From assembly GCA_026004215.1 (NCBI GenBank), contig BPIR01000002.1, positions 237,844 through 301,843 of the forward strand: DNA of 64,000 bases. The letters run 5' to 3'. The position numbers and the translations under genes were made by a program. Numbering within the stretch: position 1 is the first letter of the stretch; every line of letters starts with the position of its first letter. This document shows positions 1 to 8,443 of the stretch, piece by piece. The notes under the pieces are model-generated. The model worked only from the letters and a program-made list of their open reading frames with translations. It made no database searches and was not told where the DNA came from. The DNA comes from Candidatus Binatia bacterium. GTDB lineage: Bacteria > Desulfobacterota > Binatia > HRBIN30.

Positions 1-60
1 GAAACGGCGAGGTATCTGTTGATTCCGGGAGAAGCGTACTACGGCTCGACCTGCGGCTAA
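1..60 (+). CDS. C-terminal tail of an upstream gene (partial)
   Basis: Reading from the first base, the frame is open for 19 codons and ends at TAA (58-60). The tail is E-T-A-R-Y-L-L-I-P-G-E-A-Y-Y-G-S-T-C-G. It may be the end of a gene lying upstream of the lipid A operon. Too little is visible to name the product, and no lpxA, lpxD or fabZ signature is recognisable. A chance open stretch this short cannot be excluded. Confidence 0.3.
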   Translation, partial: ETARYLLIPGEAYYGSTCG

Positions 61-148
61 GGATGCGAGTCCCACTAAACCCGCGGCGAACTTCGCATTT
101 CCACGTGCAGCACCCGCACATGTCGGTGACACGATACAGTCCTCGAGC

Positions 149-322
149 GTGTGGAAAGCGGGTCGGGTCGCAGCGGCGCCATTGCACTGGCGGAACGGCT
201 TCACGGCGCCCAACGAGGCGCTGCGTCTGCCGCACCCCAACGCCCTCGTGCTCGTGCCCGATCGCGTCCCCGCCGTCGTGTCGCTCGTGGCACAGCTCGC
301 CACTGCCCGGCGCGCCGGGTGA
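149..322 (+). CDS. Possible small ORF or gene remnant before lpxI
   Basis: A GTG-started frame of 57 codons. Almost every codon ends in G or C and the composition is protein-like, for example F-T-A-P-N-E-A-L-R-L-P-H-P-N-A-L-V-L-V-P. The frame stays open upstream to about position 23 but has no ATG there, and there is no clear ribosome binding site. It is either a small unrecognised gene or the decayed end of a longer one. The rest of 61-461 holds nothing I recognise. The in-frame extension of lpxI through this region is Arg-rich and not credible. Confidence 0.22.
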   Translation: MWKAGRVAAAPLHWRNGFTAPNEALRLPHPNALVLVPDRVPAVVSLVAQLATARRAG

Positions 323-461
323 TTTCAAGGTGCTCGCTCGCGTAGAGTCGCCACACGGGGTGCCCTGCGTGACGGAGCGCAGAAGTCGTCGAACCGTTGC
401 AAAGGCGGGGGACACTTCGCGTGCAAAATCACACGAAAGTCGTTACCCTTGCCCGCTGCTC

Positions 462-1259
462 ATGGAGCAAATTGGTGTGATTGCGGGGAACGGGCAGTTC
501 CCTCTGATTTTTGCGCGCGCGGCGCGCCAGCTCGGGTACCGTCTGGTGACGGTGGCCCACCGCGGGGAAACGCAACCCGAGTTGGCTTGCGAGGTGGACG
601 AAATTGTCTGGCTTCAAGTGGGCGAACTCGGGCGAATGATCGAAGTGTTTCATCGCGCCGGTGTGACCCACGCGGTGTTTGTCGGAGGGATTCGCAAACA
701 AGCCCTCCTGGATCACTTTGTACCCGATGAGCGTGGGCTCGCCTTCCTCTCCCGGCTCCCCCACTTCGGCGACGACGCGCTGCTGCGTGGCTTGGCCCAA
801 GAGCTGGAAACCGAGGGAATCCGCATCTTGCCCTCCACCATGTTTCTCGATTCGCTGCTCACCCCGCCGGGCCCTCTCACCCCAGGCGAGCTGGCGCCGC
901 AGCAGTGGGAAGACGTGCGTTTTGGCCTGCGCGTGGCCAAAGCCATTGGAGAATGGGACATCGGGCAAACGGTGGTGGTGCAAAATCGCATCGTGCTCGC
1001 CGTGGAAGCGATCGAAGGCACGGATGCCACGATCGAACGAGCCGGGCGGCGTGGCGCAGTGGTGGTGAAGGTGAGCAAGCCGCAGCAAGATTTGCGCTTC
1101 GATGTGCCTGCTGTGGGTCCTCGAACCGTCGCCGTATGCGCGCGCGTCGGCGTGAGCGTGCTGGCACTGGAAGCCCGCAAAACCTTGATGCTGGAGAAAG
1201 ACGCGCTCCTGGCCGCCGCGCGAGAGTGCGGCCTGGCCGTGGTCGGGGTGGAGCCGTGA
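462..1259 (+). CDS. lpxI: UDP-2,3-diacylglucosamine pyrophosphatase LpxI
   Basis: LpxI hydrolyses UDP-2,3-diacylglucosamine to lipid X and UMP at the cytoplasmic face of the inner membrane, replacing LpxH in many alpha- and deltaproteobacteria. The 265-residue product starts I-G-V-I-A-G-N-G-Q-F-P and contains the segment T-H-A-V-F-V-G-G-I-R-K, both typical of the LpxI (DUF1009) family, and the length fits. The ATG at 462 is chosen because the frame upstream is Arg-rich and unlike the family. The stop overlaps the GTG start of the next gene. It opens the ten-gene lipid A/Kdo operon and feeds LpxB two genes downstream. Confidence 0.93.
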   Translation: MEQIGVIAGNGQFPLIFARAARQLGYRLVTVAHRGETQPELACEVDEIVWLQVGELGRMIEVFHRAGVTHAVFVGGIRKQALLDHFVPDERGLAFLSRLPHFGDDALLRGLAQELETEGIRILPSTMFLDSLLTPPGPLTPGELAPQQWEDVRFGLRVAKAIGEWDIGQTVVVQNRIVLAVEAIEGTDATIERAGRRGAVVVKVSKPQQDLRFDVPAVGPRTVAVCARVGVSVLALEARKTLMLEKDALLAAARECGLAVVGVEP

Positions 1260-2188
1260 AGCAACCTATTCGCGCGGCCGTGATCGGGGCCGGCTACCTC
1301 GGCCGTTTCCATGCGCTCAAGTATGCGAGCATGCCCGACGTGAAACTCGTGGCTGTGGCGGATGTGGACGCCGAACGTGCCGAGGCAGTGGCACGCGAGA
1401 CGAATACACGGCCGGTGCTGGACTACCACGACCTCCTCGGAGAAGTGGATTGCGCGAGTCTAGCGGTGCCCACTCCGTTGCACGCGCCTATCGCGGAGAC
1501 GCTCTTGTCGGCCGGCGTGGATGTGTTGGTGGAGAAGCCATTTACCGAAACGGCCGCCGAAGGCCGGAGGCTGGTCCAGCAGGCACAACGAAGCGGCCGC
1601 ATTTTGCAAGTGGGCCACCTGGAGCGCTTCAACCCGGCCCTGCAGACGGTGCGCGCCATTTTGACAGAACCGCGCTTCGTCGAATGCCATCGCTTGGGAA
1701 CGTTCGTGGAGCGAGGAACGGACGTGGACGTAGTGCTGGACCTGATGATTCACGACCTCGACGTTTTGTTGAGTCTCGTGCCCGGCGAGGTGGCCGAGAT
1801 CGAGTCCGTGGGCGTGCCCGTACTCACGCCCCACATTGACATTGCCCATGCGCGGCTTCGCTTCACCAACGGTTGCATTGCCAACCTCACCGCCAGTCGC
1901 GTCGCCTTGAAGCGCGAGCGCAAGCTGCGCTTGTTTCAGGCGGACACGTACGTGTCGCTGGACTACGGCGAGCGCCACATTCGCATCGTGCGGCGAGCCA
2001 TGAAGGACAACACACCGCGCATCGAAGTCGAAGAAATTGCCCTCGGAGATGCCGACCCGCTGTACGCCGAAATTGACCACTTTTTGCACTGCGTGCGCAC
2101 GCGCCAGCGCCCCCTCGTGGACGGTGCGACGGCGTTGCGCGCCCTGGAAGTCGCCGAACGCATTCGCGCGGAGATGCTGACGGCATGA
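1256..2188 (+). CDS. Gfo/Idh/MocA-family NAD(P)-dependent oxidoreductase in the lipid A operon
   Basis: A 310-residue oxidoreductase with an N-terminal Rossmann fold (A-V-I-G-A-G-Y-L-G-R-F-H), the family E-K-P motif near residue 95 (L-V-E-K-P-F-T) and a C-terminal Gfo/Idh substrate domain. The GTG start overlaps the lpxI stop, and the 3' end overlaps lpxB by four bases, implying translational coupling. Its position between lpxI and lpxB suggests it acts on a UDP-sugar. The known family member in lipid A synthesis is GnnA, which oxidises UDP-GlcNAc at C3 so that GnnB can aminate it. No GnnB-like aminotransferase is in the window, so the GnnA role is only a hypothesis. Confidence 0.85.
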   Translation: MKQPIRAAVIGAGYLGRFHALKYASMPDVKLVAVADVDAERAEAVARETNTRPVLDYHDLLGEVDCASLAVPTPLHAPIAETLLSAGVDVLVEKPFTETAAEGRRLVQQAQRSGRILQVGHLERFNPALQTVRAILTEPRFVECHRLGTFVERGTDVDVVLDLMIHDLDVLLSLVPGEVAEIESVGVPVLTPHIDIAHARLRFTNGCIANLTASRVALKRERKLRLFQADTYVSLDYGERHIRIVRRAMKDNTPRIEVEEIALGDADPLYAEIDHFLHCVRTRQRPLVDGATALRALEVAERIRAEMLTA

Positions 2189-3309
2189 CACGCAAGATCA
2201 TGATCGTTGCCGGCGAAGCCTCCGGTGATTTGCACGGAGCTTCGTTGTTGCGCGCTCTGCGGGAACGTACGCCGGAGCTGGAAGCCTTCGGCATCGGAGG
2301 CGAGCATTTGGCGGCCGCAGGGCTGGAAATTCTCGTGCCGGTGCACGAGGTGGCCACGATGGGCCTGACGGAAACCTTCGGTGCGTTGGGGCGGGTGGTG
2401 CGCGCGTATCGCGTCGCCCGAGCAGCATTGCGCGAGCGGCGCCCCGACCTGGTGGTGCTCATCGATTATCCCGAATTCAACTTGCGCCTGGCGCGGCGAG
2501 CCAAACGGTTGGGCTTGAGAGTCTTTTACTACATTAGCCCGCAAGTGTGGGCTTGGCGGCGCGGGCGCATTCGGCTCATGCGCCGGATCGTGGATCGCTT
2601 GGCGGTCGTGTTCCCGTTCGAGGAGGCGCTCTACAACAACGGCAGCCAGCGGCTCGCGTTTTTCGTGGGGCATCCGTTGCTGGACCTTGTGCGAGCGACA
2701 CGCGCCGCAACCGAGACGCGCAAGCGCTACGGGCTCGACCCTTCGCGGCGTTTGCTGGCGATTCTTCCCGGCAGCCGCCGCAAGGAAGTGCACGCGCTGT
2801 TGCGCCCCGCACTGGCGACCGCGCGGATTCTGGAAGAGCAAGGTTGGCAAAGCGCAATCGCTCTGGCGCCGACACTGAGCCGCCGCGATCTCGAGGCGGC
2901 CGTGCCCTCGGAGATGTGGGCGAGCATCGCCGTGGTTCCGGCGGATACGTACAACTTGGTCCATGCGGCCGATGCGGTGCTGGTCGCTTCCGGAACGGCC
3001 ACCCTGGAGGTGGCATTGCTTGGCAAGCCTATGGTGATTGTCTATCGAGTGTCGCCGCTGACCTATGCGCTGGGGCGCATGCTCGTTCGCGTGGAGCACA
3101 TCGGCATGCCGAATTTGATTCTCGGGCGGCGCGTAGCGCCGGAGTTTTTGCAGGGCGAAGTTCGCCCCGACATTTTAGCGCCTGCATTGCAGCAGGCGTG
3201 GCAGGAACGCGAGCAGTTTGCTTTGGCTTGGCAGGAGTTGCGCGCGCGTTTGGGTAGCCCCGGTGCTGCCCAACGTGCGGCAGCGCTCGCGTGGGAGTTG
3301 CTTCCGTGA
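2185..3309 (+). CDS. lpxB: Lipid-A-disaccharide synthase LpxB
   Basis: LpxB (GT19) condenses UDP-2,3-diacylglucosamine with lipid X to form the tetra-acylated disaccharide 1-phosphate on the inner membrane. The 374-residue product has the N-terminal signature I-V-A-G-E-A-S-G-D-L-H-G, the G-S-R-R-K-E-V motif and the UDP-binding region G-T-A-T-L-E-V-A-L-L-G-K-P-M near residue 270, at normal family length. Its ATG overlaps the previous stop as ATGA, and its stop overlaps the GTG of the transporter gene. Confidence 0.97.
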   Translation: MTRKIMIVAGEASGDLHGASLLRALRERTPELEAFGIGGEHLAAAGLEILVPVHEVATMGLTETFGALGRVVRAYRVARAALRERRPDLVVLIDYPEFNLRLARRAKRLGLRVFYYISPQVWAWRRGRIRLMRRIVDRLAVVFPFEEALYNNGSQRLAFFVGHPLLDLVRATRAATETRKRYGLDPSRRLLAILPGSRRKEVHALLRPALATARILEEQGWQSAIALAPTLSRRDLEAAVPSEMWASIAVVPADTYNLVHAADAVLVASGTATLEVALLGKPMVIVYRVSPLTYALGRMLVRVEHIGMPNLILGRRVAPEFLQGEVRPDILAPALQQAWQEREQFALAWQELRARLGSPGAAQRAAALAWELLP

Positions 3310-5072
3310 CTCGCAGCTCGTTGTACCGCCGCCTCCTGCGGTATTTGCGGCCCTACGTGTGGCCGTATTTTGTCGTGGCTGTGCTGTGCATGGTCGTGTT
3401 CAGCGGCACCAACGGAGCCATGCCGTTTTTGGTCCGCCACATCTTCGACGATGTGTTCACGGCCAAGGATCGGGCCATGCTGCAATTGCTCCCGCTGATC
3501 ATCGTGGGTGTGTTTCTGGTGCGTGGCTTGGTGAGTTTCGGCAGCACGTATCTGACGGAGTACGTCGGCCAGCGGATCATTGCAGATTTGCGCCGCGAGT
3601 TGAACGACCATATCCAGCGGCTTCCTCTGTCGTTTTTCAACCGCACGCCCACAGGAACGATCGTGTCACGAGTGACCAACGATGTGGCCATGGTGCGTTC
3701 GGCACTCACCGACGCTGTGGCCGCAATTCTCAAGGATGCCACTTCGCTCGTGGTGCTCGTGGGAGTGGCGTTTTACCAAGACTGGATCTTGTCTCTCATT
3801 GCGTTTGTCGTGTTCCCGGCATCGGTGCTGCCGCTGTTGCGGCTCTCCAAGCGGTTGCGGCAAGTGTCTTGGCGCGGCCAGGTGACCATGGGGCAATTGA
3901 CGACCTTGTTGCAAGAGACAATTCAAGGAAATCGCGTCGTCAAGGCGTTCGGCATGGAAGAATACGAACAGCGCCGGTTCAACGCCGAGAACGAGCACCT
4001 GTTTCGCTTGGCCATGAAGAGCACCCGTATTCGCGCGTTCACGACCCCCATGCTGGAAATCCTAGCGGCATTGGGGATTGCCGGCGTGGTGTGGTACGGC
4101 GGCTACAGCGTGATCGTCGGGGGGCGCACCCAGGGGTCGTTCCTGGCATTTTTGACGGCGCTGTTCCTGCTCTACGAGCCGTTCAAGGGTTTGGCGCGCA
4201 CGAACACCATCGTACAGCAAGCGCTCGGGGCCGCAGAGCGCGTCACCGAACTCCTGGATACACCGCCGGAGGTCGCGGATCGGCCGGGCGCGCGGGAGCT
4301 GACCGAGATCCGGGAGGGAGTGCGCTTCGATCGGGTGAGCTTCCGCTACGAGCGCGACTGGGTTTTGCGCCACGTGAGTTTGGAGCTGCGGCGGGGCGAG
4401 GTGGTGGCCTTGGTCGGGATGAGTGGCGGCGGCAAGAGCACCTTGGCGGACCTGATCCCGCGGTTCTACGACGTCACCGAAGGGGCCATTTTGATCGACG
4501 GGGTGGACATCCGCGATTACACCTTGGCGAGTTTGCGCCGGCAAATTGCTGTGGTGACCCAACACACGTTTTTGTTCAACGACACGGTGCGCAACAACAT
4601 TGCGTACGGCCACGCCGAGATGGATATGGAGCGCATCGTGGCGGCGGCGCGGGCAGCCAACGCGCACGAGTTCATCGAGCGCTTGCCGCAAGGCTACGAT
4701 ACCGTGGTGGGCGAGCTGGGCGTGAAATTGTCGGGTGGGCAGCGGCAGCGCATTGCGATCGCCCGCGCGTTATTGAAGGACGCGCCGTTGTTGATCCTCG
4801 ACGAGGCGACCTCCGCGTTGGACTCGGAATCCGAGCGCTTGGTGCAAGATGCCTTGGAACGACTCATGGAAAACCGCACGAGCCTGGTGATCGCTCACAG
4901 ACTGTCCACAGTGCGGCGGGCCGACCGGATTTATGTCCTCGCTCACGGTCGCATCGTCGAAGAGGGGACGCACGAAGAGCTGTTGGCGCTCAATGCCGAG
5001 TATCGCAAACTCTACGACTTGCAGTTTCGCGACGACACCGTGCGCGCCGAGGTGGACGCGGCGTGGCACTGA
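3306..5072 (+). CDS. msbA: MsbA-like lipid A / lipid ABC transporter (fused permease-ATPase)
   Basis: A 588-residue half-transporter with an N-terminal six-helix exporter domain (about residues 15-310) and a C-terminal ATPase. Walker A is G-M-S-G-G-G-K-S-T (about 371-379), the signature is L-S-G-G-Q (about 475), and Walker B is L-L-I-L-D-E-A-T-S-A-L-D. The length and the location between lpxB and waaA fit MsbA, which flips core-lipid A across the inner membrane. The GTG at 3306 overlaps the lpxB stop exactly as the second gene overlaps lpxI. A GTG at 3291 would add five residues. Close homologues exporting other lipids exist, so the name rests partly on context. Confidence 0.9.
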   Translation: MTRSSLYRRLLRYLRPYVWPYFVVAVLCMVVFSGTNGAMPFLVRHIFDDVFTAKDRAMLQLLPLIIVGVFLVRGLVSFGSTYLTEYVGQRIIADLRRELNDHIQRLPLSFFNRTPTGTIVSRVTNDVAMVRSALTDAVAAILKDATSLVVLVGVAFYQDWILSLIAFVVFPASVLPLLRLSKRLRQVSWRGQVTMGQLTTLLQETIQGNRVVKAFGMEEYEQRRFNAENEHLFRLAMKSTRIRAFTTPMLEILAALGIAGVVWYGGYSVIVGGRTQGSFLAFLTALFLLYEPFKGLARTNTIVQQALGAAERVTELLDTPPEVADRPGARELTEIREGVRFDRVSFRYERDWVLRHVSLELRRGEVVALVGMSGGGKSTLADLIPRFYDVTEGAILIDGVDIRDYTLASLRRQIAVVTQHTFLFNDTVRNNIAYGHAEMDMERIVAAARAANAHEFIERLPQGYDTVVGELGVKLSGGQRQRIAIARALLKDAPLLILDEATSALDSESERLVQDALERLMENRTSLVIAHRLSTVRRADRIYVLAHGRIVEEGTHEELLALNAEYRKLYDLQFRDDTVRAEVDAAWH

Positions 5073-5097
5073 CGGCGAGCGCCTGCGGACCATACCC

Positions 5098-5766
5098 ATG
5101 CACCCGACTTGGGAACGATTCCTTTTGGCTGCGGCTCCTCCGATCCTGAGCGGCGCGTTGCACGCCTTGGGGCGTAGCGTGCGCATCGAGTTCGTGGGAG
5201 CGGAAGAGCTGTTTGCGCGCTGGCAGCGGGAAACGGTAATCGTGGCGTTCTGGCACAATCGGGTCTTGCCGATGCCTTTAGCCACACGCGGGCAGCGCAT
5301 TTGTATCCTGACGAGCCATAGTCGCGACGGGGAGCTTGCAGCACGGGCATTGGCGCGCTGGGGCATCGAGACGGTGCGTGGTTCGGCTTCGCGCGGGGGC
5401 ACGCGCGGCTTTCTCCAGTTGGTGCGCGCCTACCGCCGGGGCTGCCACCTTGCGGTTGTGCCCGATGGGCCCCGCGGGCCGCGCTACTGCGTGAAGGAAG
5501 GCGTGATCCGCCTTGCCCAAGCGACCGGCGCCGCGGTGTTCCCGGTGAGCTGCAGCGCATCGCGCTTCGTGCAGTTACGAAGTTGGGATCGCTTGCTGGT
5601 GCCCTTGCCGTTCGCACGCCTGCGGTACTACGTGGGTTCGCCCTTGATGGTCGGGCGCGATATGCGAGTGGAAGAGCTGGAACAGATGCGCACAGAACTG
5701 GAAGCGCGGCTGCGCGATTTGACGGAGCGAGCGGATCGGGAGACCGCGCTACGGCAGCCCATTTGA
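5098..5766 (+). CDS. lpxJ: DUF374 lysophospholipid acyltransferase-like protein, probably LpxJ (lipid A late acyltransferase)
   Basis: A 222-residue protein of the DUF374 family. Conserved blocks are F-W-H-N-R-V-L-P-M near residue 47, S-R-D-G-E-L-A, V-R-G-S-A-S-R-G-G and V-P-D-G-P-R-G-P-R, the family versions of the acyltransferase boxes. DUF374 proteins of epsilon- and deltaproteobacteria include LpxJ, a secondary lipid A acyltransferase unrelated to LpxL/LpxM. No LpxL or LpxM is in this window, and the gene lies between the transporter and waaA, so LpxJ is the best reading. The start at ATG 5098 removes a long out-of-family extension. It begins 25 bases after the transporter stop. Confidence 0.82.
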   Translation: MHPTWERFLLAAAPPILSGALHALGRSVRIEFVGAEELFARWQRETVIVAFWHNRVLPMPLATRGQRICILTSHSRDGELAARALARWGIETVRGSASRGGTRGFLQLVRAYRRGCHLAVVPDGPRGPRYCVKEGVIRLAQATGAAVFPVSCSASRFVQLRSWDRLLVPLPFARLRYYVGSPLMVGRDMRVEELEQMRTELEARLRDLTERADRETALRQPI

Positions 5767-5783
5767 GCCAACGCGGCGACAAT

Positions 5784-7112
5784 ATGACCACTGGCGCTCG
5801 ACGACCGATCGAACTGCAAGACCTTCCCTTTTCGTACCGACTGTACGATGCGCTCGGCCTGGCGGCATGTGCGTTGGCAATACCTGCCTGGCCCATGCTG
5901 GCATTCAGCCGTTGGGGCAAGTATTGGGTGGAACGCTTGGGGCGTTCGCCGCGGGATTTACCGCGTGCCGAAGCGCCCTTGTGGATGCACGCGGCTTCGG
6001 TGGGCGAGGTGCTCGCCGCCGAGCCGCTGGTGCGCGAGCTGCGCGAGCGCCGCCCCGGATTGCCGATCTTTCTCTCGACAACGTCGGTGCCTGGACGCGA
6101 AGCCGCCCAGCAAGTGGCAGCCGACGCGGTGAGCTTGGCCCCGCTCGACGTCGCCTGGCTCACCGATGCCGCGATGCGCAAGGTGCGGCCACGGGCGCTG
6201 GTGTTGATCGAGACCGAGTTGTGGCCCGCGCTCATTCGCTCCGCCAAGCGCGCCGGCGTACCGGTCATCCTCGCCAGCGGGAGAATTTCCGAACGGGCAG
6301 CCGCACGGTATGCCCGCATCCCAAAGCTGATGCGCGCCATGTTGGGCTTTGTGGATTTGTGCCTCATGCAGTCCGCCGTGGACGCCGAACGCATTTGTGC
6401 GCTCGGGGCGGACCCGGAAAAGGTACGCGTTGTCGGCAATCTCAAGTTTGCGCGGCAGGCATCGGCAGTCATCGCCCAGCGAGGTGACGATCCGCTGGCT
6501 CGCTGGCTCCGCCAGGAACCGTTGCTGATTGCTGCAAGCACGCATCGGGGCGAGGAAGAGCTCGTGCTACAAGCGATGGCACGCGTATGGGAGGCACACC
6601 CGAACGCGCGCTTGCTGCTTGCGCCGCGCCGCCCAGAGCGCTTCAAAGCGGTAGCCGGTTTGCTGCAGCATCACCGCATCGCTGCGGTGCGCCGCAGCGA
6701 ATTTTCCGATCCCCCGCCGGCGGGCGTGCGCGTGGTGTTGATGGATGCGGTCGGCCAACTGCCGACCTACTTGGCTTGTGCCACGGGCGTATTCGTGGGT
6801 GGTACGTTCGACGCGGCGGTTGGGGGACACAATATTTTGGAGCCGGCGCTGTTTGCCAAGCCGGTGGCGTTTGGACCGCACACCGGCCACGTGGAAGAAG
6901 CGGCGCGGCGCTTATTGGCGGCCCGAGCAGCAGAGCGGGTGCACAGCGCCGAGGAATTGGCTGCGCATTGGCAGCGCTTGCTTCGCCATCCCGAGGTTGC
7001 CAAAGAAATGGGCCAGCGAGGGCGCGAGGTGATGGCCGAACAGCGAGACGTCGCGGCGCGCTACGCTGCGGAGATTTGCCGATGTATCGAAGAAGGCCGA
7101 ACCAGCCTGTAA
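5784..7112 (+). CDS. waaA: 3-deoxy-D-manno-octulosonic acid (Kdo) transferase WaaA/KdtA
   Basis: WaaA (GT30) adds Kdo from CMP-Kdo to the lipid A precursor at the cytoplasmic face of the inner membrane. The 442-residue product has an N-terminal membrane anchor, the acceptor-site motif M-H-A-A-S-V-G-E-V containing the presumed catalytic Glu, E-T-E-L-W-P, V-V-G-N-L-K-F and the C-terminal G-G-H-N-I-L-E-P-A donor-binding block. The ATG at 5784 follows the acyltransferase stop by 17 bases. The 3' end overlaps lpxK by 31 bases. Whether it adds one or two Kdo residues cannot be read from sequence; the kinase-like gene downstream fits a single phosphorylated Kdo. Confidence 0.95.
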   Translation: MTTGARRPIELQDLPFSYRLYDALGLAACALAIPAWPMLAFSRWGKYWVERLGRSPRDLPRAEAPLWMHAASVGEVLAAEPLVRELRERRPGLPIFLSTTSVPGREAAQQVAADAVSLAPLDVAWLTDAAMRKVRPRALVLIETELWPALIRSAKRAGVPVILASGRISERAAARYARIPKLMRAMLGFVDLCLMQSAVDAERICALGADPEKVRVVGNLKFARQASAVIAQRGDDPLARWLRQEPLLIAASTHRGEEELVLQAMARVWEAHPNARLLLAPRRPERFKAVAGLLQHHRIAAVRRSEFSDPPPAGVRVVLMDAVGQLPTYLACATGVFVGGTFDAAVGGHNILEPALFAKPVAFGPHTGHVEEAARRLLAARAAERVHSAEELAAHWQRLLRHPEVAKEMGQRGREVMAEQRDVAARYAAEICRCIEEGRTSL

Positions 7113-8236
7113 AGGAAACCGCGGCGCGGCTGCTTCGGGAGGTCGTCTGGCCTCGCCGTGGTGTGGCGGGGCAGATGGCGGCTGCTTTGTTGCAGCCGCT
7201 GAGTGCGGCGTACGGTATCGGCGTGGCGGTGCGCAACTCGCTGTACGATTTTCGTCTTTTGCGTGGGGTGCGAGCGAATATCCCCGTGATCAGCGTGGGA
7301 AACTTGGCGGTTGGGGGGACCGGCAAAACACCGGTGTCGCTGTGGCTCGCCAAGCAGTTGCAGGCGAGAGGGCATCGTGTGGCCGTGCTTTTGCGCGGCT
7401 ACGGGGGGCGCATCAAGGGGCCGGTGTTGGTCAGCCAAGGGCGCGGCCCGGAGGTCGACGTGCAACACGCGGGGGACGAGGCCATTTTTTACGCGAAAAA
7501 CTTCTCCGGCGGCGTAATCGTGGGCGCAGAGCGGCTGCGAGGGGCGGAACTTGCCTGCCAGGCCGGCTACGGCGTGGTGATCCTCGACGATGGCTTCCAA
7601 CATCGCGCGTTAGCTCGTGATTTCGACCTGGTGTTGCTATCCGGCCCTCTGGGTGGTTTGCTGCCCGCTGGGCCGCTGCGCGAACCCTATCGATCGTTGG
7701 CGCGTGCCGACGCGTTGGCTGTGGTGGATAAGGGTTTGGGAAAGCCGCTGCTCGGCCCGCCGCGCAGCGCCGCGGGAAAGCCGCTGTTTTCCATCCGGTT
7801 GGAGCCTACGGGTGTGATCGAGTCGGAGGGCGGGCGCTGGACTGTGCGGCCGTTGCGCGAACTGTCCGGGCGGCGGGTGGCGGTCGTCTGCGGAATCGCA
7901 GATCCCGGGCCGTTGTATGCGGCTTTGCAACAGTGGGAGGTGCAGGTGGGCGAGGTGTTCGAATTCGGAGATCATCATGCGTACACGGTGGCCGATTGGC
8001 ATTGGCTCAACCGCAGTGCGCACCGGTTCGATCACCTGGTTACGACCGAGAAGGATCTGGTGAAGTTAGAACAGTTTCCCTTTGCCCGGGGGAAACTCTT
8101 AGCCTTACGAGTGGAGCCGATCGTGGATCGCGCGGCGGAGCTGTTGGACCTGGCGGAGCAGAGAATCTTAGCGAGGCAGAGTACGGTTGCGGATCGAGCG
8201 CAAAGTTTTGCAGGAGGAAGTCATGCCCATCAGTGA
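7082..8236 (+). CDS. lpxK: Tetraacyldisaccharide 4'-kinase LpxK
   Basis: LpxK phosphorylates the 4' position of the tetraacyldisaccharide to give lipid IVA, at the inner membrane. The 384-residue product carries the P-loop V-G-N-L-A-V-G-G-T-G-K-T-P-V (about residues 71-84), the L-D-D-G-F-Q-H-R motif and a late T-T-E-K-D-L-V-K-L block, all family hallmarks. The ATG at 7082 lies inside the end of waaA and gives the usual short hydrophobic N-terminus. The C-terminal codons overlap the next small gene by 14 bases. Confidence 0.96.
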   Translation: MYRRRPNQPVKETAARLLREVVWPRRGVAGQMAAALLQPLSAAYGIGVAVRNSLYDFRLLRGVRANIPVISVGNLAVGGTGKTPVSLWLAKQLQARGHRVAVLLRGYGGRIKGPVLVSQGRGPEVDVQHAGDEAIFYAKNFSGGVIVGAERLRGAELACQAGYGVVILDDGFQHRALARDFDLVLLSGPLGGLLPAGPLREPYRSLARADALAVVDKGLGKPLLGPPRSAAGKPLFSIRLEPTGVIESEGGRWTVRPLRELSGRRVAVVCGIADPGPLYAALQQWEVQVGEVFEFGDHHAYTVADWHWLNRSAHRFDHLVTTEKDLVKLEQFPFARGKLLALRVEPIVDRAAELLDLAEQRILARQSTVADRAQSFAGGSHAHQ

Positions 8237-8390
8237 GGAGTTGCTCCAAATCCTGGCGTGCCCGAAGTGCAAGGGAGAAGTGGTGTTGCTAGAAACCCAG
8301 TCGGGTTTAGCGTGCCATGCGTGCAAGCTTTTGTACCCGATCGAAGACGACATTCCCGTCATGTTGATCGAAGAAGCCAAACCGCTCTGA
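8223..8390 (+). CDS. Trm112-like small zinc-ribbon protein (YcaR family)
   Basis: A 55-residue protein of the Trm112 family with the metal-binding pair C-P-K-C and the second pair C-H-A-C before an L-L-Y-P-I-E-D-D-I-P-V-M tail, the usual family ending. The ATG at 8223 is set by an AGGAGG ribosome binding site seven bases upstream, inside the end of lpxK. Proteins of this type often sit immediately after lpxK in proteobacteria. In eukaryotes Trm112 activates methyltransferases, but the bacterial role is poorly defined. Confidence 0.9.
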   Translation: MPISEELLQILACPKCKGEVVLLETQSGLACHACKLLYPIEDDIPVMLIEEAKPL

Positions 8391-8443
8391 GCCGTTTCCG
8401 CGGCAATGACCGCCCTGTGCGGGTGCGGTGGAAGCACAGTGGA

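Noticed and set aside
63..461. N-terminal extension of lpxI by 133 codons
   Set aside because: The extension is Arg/Ser/Cys-rich, has no family match, and the LpxI N-terminus begins naturally at ATG 462.
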